Source of the DNA: Physella acuta
Lineage: Eukaryota; Mollusca; Gastropoda; Physidae
Length of the DNA: 64,000 bases
Direction of reading: 5' to 3'
Assembly: GCF_028476545.1 (NCBI RefSeq)
Contig: NW_026732350.1
Location: forward strand, 124,001 to 188,000
Made by a program: the position numbers and the translations under genes. Positions 57,100-64,000 of the stretch are shown piece by piece. The notes beneath the pieces are model-generated. The model searched no databases and was not told where the DNA came from. It saw nothing but the letters and a program-made list of their open reading frames with translations. Each line of letters opens with the position of its first letter. Within the stretch, counting starts at the first letter, position 1.

Positions 57100-58470
57100 C
57101 AGTAAAAACTACACTTATAAGTTTTTTCATAAAAAAACGTTCCAATAACAAGCTTATATGTAATAATGTACTAAAAAGGAGAAGATAAATTATAAACTAC
57201 TATTTAAATTACTATAAAGAAAAGCATGGGTCACTTTAGTATCTATTGGATACCTTTACTAATGTGAGCGGCTGGAGTGTGTTTATCTGTTATTATAATT
57301 ATTTGTAACTAAGAAGGCGAATGTCACTTTTTGTGTTCCTTTTAGGATTGTTGTGGTTTTTAGTTAAGTAGTCCGCTATTATGGCGCTGATATGATTTTG
57401 ATTTTACAATGGTTTGTAGCCTGGTTATTGTGTCTTGTTTATATTTTAATGTTATTATTTATGCAAACTTTGTTTCGGATTGTTGCTCCACTTTGCTTTA
57501 TGTCCTGAATGTTACTTATTATTGTATTAGGGACTATTTTCTTGTGCGTAGCATTGGTTTCTTTGTTCGTAGTATTGTTTTCTTTGTTCGTGAATGTGGG
57601 GTGTCGACAGGGAGGGACGTTCTGCTGGAATGTCGAGGCCTGTGTGTTAAAGAGTTTCTGTGACACCTTTATATGGTGTATGGTAACGACGGTGGTCCGA
57701 AATTGGGTGTTTTGTTTCGTTGAGTTCTGTTTGTTTTGTAGATCTATGTCTTGAGTGTTTTGTCTAGATCTAGATTCTGGTTTTTTTATAATAACTTTTG
57801 GTTCCATATTTATTATTTTGTTAAATAAATTTTATTAACTGTAAAAGTTTTTGTTTTATTTTAGTAGCTTATTATTTAGACTAAGGTTAGGGTTTAACCA
57901 CTGTGGGTTCTACCACGGTTGCACTGACCGGACAGATTAGTTAGTTAAGCCTAGAAGGGTAGATTTTAGGTATCCCCCCCTAGCAGGGCTTACACTAATA
58001 TTTAGGAAGAGACACACGCTTTTCTTTATAGTTATTTAAATAGTAGTCTATAATTTATTTTCTCCTTTTTAGTGCATTATTACATAAAAGCTTGTTATTA
58101 AAACGCTTTTTATTTTAAAAATGTTTAGTACATGTTTTATTTACACTAGAGTTACATGACTAAATACCATGAACGTGATGACGCCCTATTGAACGTGATG
58201 ACGCGGAATAGCGCGGAATAGTTTGATGAGACAGGCTATTTATTTGGACAAAGTTTTAATTAATTCATAAAAAAATAATTAGGCATCCAATTAAGTCAAA
58301 TTTAATGTCATGTTGCATTATCTTCATGTCATAACTCACGTACCAAGTACGAACCGTACCTGTCAGTTAGAAGTGCCTGCAATTTCGCCCGGGCGTTTCG
58401 ATCTAGACAGATTGACGACAGACTGACGACTGACGACAGAGAAAGGGAGTTAAATAAAAGCTTGTAAAAA
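57100..58470. other. Downstream of the second receptor; no further gene seen
   Basis: Possible 3' UTR to an AATAAA near 57823. Overlapping open frames on both strands at 57409-57807 are low-complexity (T/G-rich plus strand). A GAACGTGATGACGC phrase repeats at 58170-58205. Confidence 0.5.
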
Positions 58471-58483
58471 TTAAATGAACTTC

Positions 58484-58881
58484 AGGGTTCGGCGTGGTCG
58501 AGTCGGTAAAGCTCATGGTTGCTAAACCGAAAAGTCTCGAGTTCAAACCCTCGGGCAGATGAGGCTCGTTAGCTGGGGACAGCCACTCTTCTAGGAGAGA
58601 CAACTCCAAAATTAAACAACTGCTGCCTTGTAGTTTGTTCTTGGTTGGACAAAGGCTATGGAAGCAAATCCAAAAAGAAAAGCAGGCTGAAATCGGAGTC
58701 AATGGCCTCAATGGCGCATAACCAGTTGACACGTAACGCTTAATTGTGTTGGAGGCGTGGTCGAGTCGGCAAAAAAGCTCATGGTTGATTAATTCGAACA
58801 AAGTCTCGAGTTCAAACCCACTGGCAGATAAATCTCGATCCTCTTCAACACTAATAATTAAGAACGAAGAAGAAGAAGAAG
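58484..58881 (+). mobile_element. Dimeric tRNA-like SINE, complete
   Basis: Head 1 (GGCGTGGTCGAGTCGGTAAA, AAGTCTCGAGTTCAAACCC) is followed by the shared middle (GCTGGGGACAGCCACTC, CAAATCCAAAAAGAAAAGC, GCGCATAACCAGTTGACACG). Head 2 (GGCGTGGTCGAGTCGGCAAA, AAGTCTCGAGTTCAAACCC) and a (GAA)n tail complete it. A perfect 11-bp duplication AAATGAACTTC flanks it (58473-58483, 58882-58892). It looks young and is the best template for the family. Confidence 0.93.
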
Positions 58882-59072
58882 AAATGAACTTCCAGTTCTT
58901 ATACAAAAACCGAAATAGTTTAAAAATGATTATAATAAAATTTACTATAAATTAATTGTTCACCTAGCTCCCACCAGCCAAATACAACTACAATGTATCC
59001 GAGCAGATTTTGTTGAACAACAGCAACCATTTTCTTATAAGATGACGAAATATAGAAACACATGTTAAAGAG

Positions 59073-59213
59073 CAGTGGTTCCATGTTGCTGGGGTTTGGC
59101 GGAGGTCGTGATACACATATAATCAACAATCGGGTGTTGTCGGTGAAAAAGATAGAACTATTAAGAAGGGTTGGGTGAATGGTGGAGTTCGGTACCTCTA
59201 AAACGTTAAAGGC
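59073..59213. mobile_element. Family C MITE, right end missing
   Basis: Left end CAGTGGTTCCATG, then GGCGGAGGTCGTGATACACA, GATAGAACTATTAAGA, GGTTGGGTGAATGG and GTTCGGTACCTCTAAAACG. The terminal repeat at the right is lost. Confidence 0.7.
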
Positions 59214-59214
59214 A

Positions 59215-60845
59215 AACGATTTTTTGAACATACTTGTTGCAGTTTATATGGAAGAACAATATTATTTCAGCGACAATTGAACTTTCCTGGTAGAAGGAAG
59301 CGATAGGTGTTTAAAAAGTCTATTGCTTTCAATTTGAAAAGTAATATGACACCTATCTGGGAATATAATGTATCAAACAGAACTAATTGTTTTTTATTTA
59401 GCTTTTCTTGTTTTGAACAGTTTTAAAAGCCTCGATCTGTAACACATAGTTTGATTGTTTACGTTATTTGGTGTCAATTTATTTCTGAAAATAAAATATG
59501 AGTCATGTCTTTACATTAGGTCGTGTTTATTGTTTGTTGGTTTTGTCTGTATTTACAGTTCACCACCAATTTTCGGGTGTGGGATGTTTGTGTTTTTGTT
59601 TTTTTTCAATTTAGAATCACAGGTCTTATGAGTGTTTGAATGTGCCCAGGGTTGATGTGTATTTGCTTACAAAGGTGAAATGTTTGTATGAAAGACGTGT
59701 GAATGCGGATTAGAGATGCATTAGATGTTAGAGACGTTATATGAGAGGGCGTATGGCACTTTAGAGGGCTGTGGACCGATTGTCGGGAAAATGTTGAACT
59801 CGCTGTTCCCAATACCCTGATGAGTTGTTCCCGTTGTCCTGATGTTATGTTCCTCAGCTCCTGTTCACGTTGACAAGTTTCTGTCCTATTGCTGTATGCC
59901 TGACTTGTATGTAACTAATGTAAATGAGTTTGATTGAGAATTTTTATAACTTACGTGTATTTATAATACACGGGGGCTAAGCAAAAATTAAAATGCTCTT
60001 TTTCTTTCTTTTTCCTTATTGCCATGGACGGATCTTGAGGAGGGGCAAGTAGTCTCAACTAGTCCTTTCCCGGAACCTAAAATATTTTGAAAACCTTAAA
60101 ACAACCGAAATTCACAACAAATTACATAATTATAAACAATGTGATTTGTATCTCATAAATTTATGTATGACCCTTACAGCTAAACAATAATTTCTGAAGC
60201 GATATAAGACTACATGACTACGCAAAACTTATTTAGCCAATTCTAATAATATTAATAAATAAAAAGTATTTAAATAAAAAGAATGGGCCTGCCTCAATGG
60301 TATGAGAGTTGCAATCATCGACAAGGTTCGGTTGAATCTAGTCATACGCTTTCCTATTGCAAGCTGTGTACTTTCTGTTAAATAACTTGAAGCTTATTCT
60401 CTTGCACCTGGCTTTAATTTATCTACTGGGTTGTAAGTTAATCAATATCTTGTTCTACATACTACATCCGTTATGTATCTATATATTTAAAGCAAAGCGA
60501 TCCACAGCTGGTTGGGGCACTTGCCGATGTGCAGGTGCTCATATTTGACATTGGCGCCGCGTCATGTGAATAGAACACGGAGGAAAATGCCGTTCGGCAA
60601 AAACATCAACAAAAACGGACCACGACCGACCATGGCCTTTTACGAACTATATATTTAAAAAAAAATATCCTCGTCAAAACTTCTTGATATTTCCTTATTT
60701 CGTAGAAAGAAACGAAAAAAAAAACGGCGTACCTTTCAGGTAAACCGCGGAAAGCTGTTATAAGTGACCATAGGCTGTATTTCCTTATATAAACACTAGC
60801 TGCATACCCATGCTCCGCTATGGTAAATCTTTATTAAATATACCA
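59215..60845. other. No gene seen
   Basis: AT-rich. The stretch 59600-60020 is T-rich with a pyrimidine run near 59998-60020. No coding domain recognised. Confidence 0.5.
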
Positions 60846-60847
60846 AC

Positions 60848-61190
60848 TTGGGAACAGAACAACATCAAACACAACACAAACGCAGCACAAACGCAAGACA
60901 AACGCAACACGAACGCAACACAAACGCAACACAAACACAGCACAAACACAACACAAACACAACACAAACACAACACAAACACAACACAACACAACACAAA
61001 CACAACACAAACACTAAACAAACACAAATAAAAAACAAACACAAAATAAAACACAAATACAACACAACACAAACACAAAACAAGACAAAAAACAAACAAA
61101 ACACAAACAAATAAGAAAACATAAACACTATGCAAACAAATACAATGCATACACCATCAAAAACACAAACGCAACACACAAACACAAAAG
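60848..61190. repeat. 11-bp AC-rich minisatellite
   Basis: AACACAAACAC units with AACGC variants (best at 60880-61010), decaying rightward into AAACACAAA-type sequence. Thr/Gln/Asn/His and Cys/Val/Phe open frames on the two strands are repeat translations. Confidence 0.9.
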
Positions 61191-61855
61191 ACAACTCTCA
61201 TAAATTTACATTCACATTTTGCTAATTATATTATTGCAACAATAATTGCGGCTTGGAGGTCCGTAGATTTTGCATTCACATTTTTTTTTATTACCGTGAG
61301 TTGAATTTATTTTAAAATTACCTCCCCTGGAAAATTACAAAACAGTTTAATTAATTCATTTTTTCGACCCTATTATTATTAAAATGTATCCACACACCTT
61401 TTCTAGGAATCTAAACGAAAATAATATTTGACATTGATACTTTTAATATGTTTTCGCAATGTGCGTGTATTTAATATTTTCTTTACGTTATGCGAAAGAA
61501 TAAAAACAGTGGCAACTATAAAATAAATTTAAGTCGGTATATAAACAAACCCTACACTATTACTTATAATAAGACACTGCGGTGCAAGTAGAAAAGAACT
61601 ACATGTGATGTGTTTTCTTTTATTATTCCAAAATCTATAGCGATGACGGACTGACACACTACCAGCCCGCTTATATTATAGAATTATAGATTATAGATTG
61701 CGTATTTGTGTGAAAAATGAGGGCGTTTTTTTCAACACAGTTTTAGCTATATAGATCAGAGGGTTTTTTTTTGTTGTTTCTTTCTTGCATAGACACAAGT
61801 GATTTTACTTGGCCAAAATGTGAAACTATCCTGATACCATATTGGTTACACTTTC
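61191..61855. other. No gene seen
   Basis: AT-rich unique sequence. Confidence 0.5.
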
Positions 61856-61856
61856 C

Positions 61857-62060
<204 letters not shown>

Positions 62061-62089
62061 CTTACAATAATGTGCTGTTTTGCTCCCAG

Positions 62090-62600
62090 AGTTCCCCATC
62101 TACTATCTTTGCAGCTGAGAATACGTTGAATGGTCGTCCTGCATGGGGCTCAGGGATCCAACTTGATTTAACGGTGAAACTTCACCAGGCGCATCCGCTG
62201 CTAAATAGCGCCATACAGTATGGATACGTTGGGCTACTAAAACTGATGACTCAAGCAAACAATTGGCCTCCTCTGTCGCGCCGGCGGTCGCATGACCCTT
62301 TGTCCCCCTCCCGAGTTAACAAGACCAATATTACGTATAACCTTGTTTTGAAAAGTGCATTACAATATGGATGCTGTGTATTACTATAAACGTTTACTAA
62401 TTTGATGCCGTTTCGATCACCGGCGACCCTACGGTCATGTGTCCCTGCGCGCCCCCGAATACTAAATTAGCATTATGGCACCTATGTCATTTTTAATGAA
62501 CAACCTACACTAGGGCACTGTGGGCTAATAAGTTAGACGACTTAATCGAACCAATATTAGTTTTCTTCAAGCTTGGTGCCGTGCACAAACATTATGATAG
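62090..62600. repeat. Ancient tandem repeat, ~150-bp units
   Basis: GCGCCATACAGTATGGATAC (62208) recurs as GTGCATTACAATATGGATGC (62355). Both are followed by a TACTAnAAAC block and then a CGCCGGCGGTC / CACCGGCGACC and TCATG(A/T) block. A third, weaker copy may begin near 62505. The plus-strand open frame over the first copy (to 62389) is not convincing as a gene. Confidence 0.5.
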
Positions 62601-63050
62601 GAAACAAATGTCTATACAAATTTGAATAGTTAATCCGCTTTAAACGGGGCCACTAGAGTAACTGCGTACGCATCCGATTTACAACAGAACAACATAGAAA
62701 CGTATTTTAAATACACTGCAATACAGTAAAGCGACAGTCCCACGACGACCACAGCCCAATTCCCAGCAAAGGCCCAAAAAGTTACAACGGTTTAGAACGG
62801 GCACTAATAAATGCACTACTAATGAAATAAATTGCGTATAATTAGAACAAATACGATGAATGGTAGCGGGTCTGTAATATTAAAAAATTGAACATATACA
62901 ATAACATGACAAATGTAACGTAACAAACAATAGCATATGTAATGGTTACCTGAATAAAACTGTGTAACACCAAAGTTTTACACGCAGGAATTGTTACCAT
63001 CAAAGCAAATATAATCGGATTAGCTTATTTTTCTCCAGTAGTATTAAAAG
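62601..63050. other. No gene seen
   Basis: AT-rich sequence, possibly further decayed copies of the flanking old repeats. Confidence 0.4.
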
Positions 63051-63054
63051 TTGA

Positions 63055-63265
63055 TTTGGTCAACAATTATAGTAGCACATCGAACCCATAGTGTATCGCA
63101 CTCTTATAACGAATATAAAGGCTTTAGTGCTCACGGGTAAGCCCGGAGCGCCAAATTAAGCCCAGAATTGGATTTAGTGAATGATTATAGAAGTACATAG
63201 TATCCACAGTATATCGCATTCTTTAAACCGAAGGTAGGCGCCATAGTGCTCACGGAAAATTTTAT
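63055..63265. repeat. Diverged tandem duplication, ~115-bp unit
   Basis: TTGATTTGGTCAACAATTAT..GTATCGCACTC..TTTAGTGCTCACGG (from 63052) matches TTGGATTTAGTGAATGATTA..ATATCGCATTC..CATAGTGCTCACGG (from 63167) in order and spacing. Confidence 0.6.
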
Positions 63266-63417
63266 TTTCTCTCAGTAATCTCCCCGGGTGTACTCTCAAC
63301 AACTTCCCAACACTGCATGCCGATCTGACGTAAGGTGTAGTAATGCATAAAGGACAAACAAACCAACAAACCCACATACTCTCATTTATATATGTTCTCA
63401 TACATTTCCGTCAAAAT

Positions 63418-63852
<435 letters not shown>

Positions 63853-64000
63853 AAAACATGAACATAGGATACTCATTTCAGGCCTGATCGGGTTTTGAAA
63901 ACAAATGTCTTTGTTTTCTTTTTGAATTAAAACAAATTACAACAGCATCTCATGTGCGTTAGTGCATTAGTGTTTTTGAAAATTTGTTTTATTTTATGTC

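Noticed and set aside
57409-57807. Overlapping open frames downstream of the second receptor
   Set aside because: Biased T/G composition gives hydrophobic residues on one strand and Asn/Thr/Gln on the other. No receptor or other motif.
60810-61194. Thr/Gln/Asn/His-rich and Cys/Val/Phe-rich open frames on opposite strands
   Set aside because: Translations of an 11-bp AC-rich repeat.
62090-62389. Plus-strand open frame after a TA block with an acceptor-like CTCCCAG
   Set aside because: It overlaps a diverged tandem unit and has no recognised domain; the repeat explanation is simpler.

Overview
This 64 kb window looks like an accessory, repeat-saturated stretch of a heterobranch gastropod genome, probably a freshwater pulmonate relative of Biomphalaria, Bulinus or Physella. 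That placement is an inference. It rests on two class A receptors with the uninterrupted coding exons and the SVNFIIY-type TM7 motif seen in gastropod FMRFamide-like and chemosensory-type receptor sets, on TCTAGA/AGATCT and TAGGCCTA-rich DNA, on tRNA-derived SINEs, and on very long (TA)n tracts. No rRNA, real tRNA gene, CRISPR array or prokaryotic operon is present.

Only two genes can be called firmly, both on the + strand: 7TM receptors at 53570-54562 and 56085-57095, head to tail about 1.5 kb apart. A weak case exists for a host gene on the - strand between about 42.6 and 47.5 kb (NRF1-type palindrome, a short first exon ending in GTAAGT, and a membrane-segment exon ending in GTAAGT). A few other short open stretches are only possible exons.

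The rest is layered repeats. There are at least three families of short hAT-like elements with 8-bp target duplications: A, ends CAGAGGCGTAGCGA; B, ends CAGAGTTTCTTCCAG; C, ends CAGTGG..TTAAGAACCACTG. A 428-bp element lies between TTA duplications at 48094-48521. Two SINE families are present: a 'dimeric' one with two tRNA-like heads and a (GAA)n tail, and one with a tRNA-like head and a conserved tail. A decayed, 5'-truncated L1/Tx1-type LINE lies at 32.2-33.8 kb. Elements are nested: family A sits inside the LINE, inside a SINE and inside a tandem tRNA-like array, and a SINE sits inside a minisatellite.

Tandem arrays are unusually many: 20-bp with 60/120-bp higher-order periods (5.5-6.2 kb), about 82-bp tRNA-like (13.4-14.5 kb), a SINE-linker array (16.7-16.9 kb), about 31-bp G-run (35.2-36.0 kb), 24-bp (36.6 and 44.0-44.9 kb), 26-bp with a 156-bp duplication (49.3-49.9 kb), 28-bp twice (51.5 and 52.3 kb), and 11-bp (60.8-61.2 kb). 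About fifteen (TA)n blocks are spread throughout. Long open frames inside these arrays and TA blocks are artefacts of repeat periodicity. The best candidates for something undescribed are the tandem pol-III-like array at 13.4-14.5 kb and the SINE-linker amplification at 16.7 kb.
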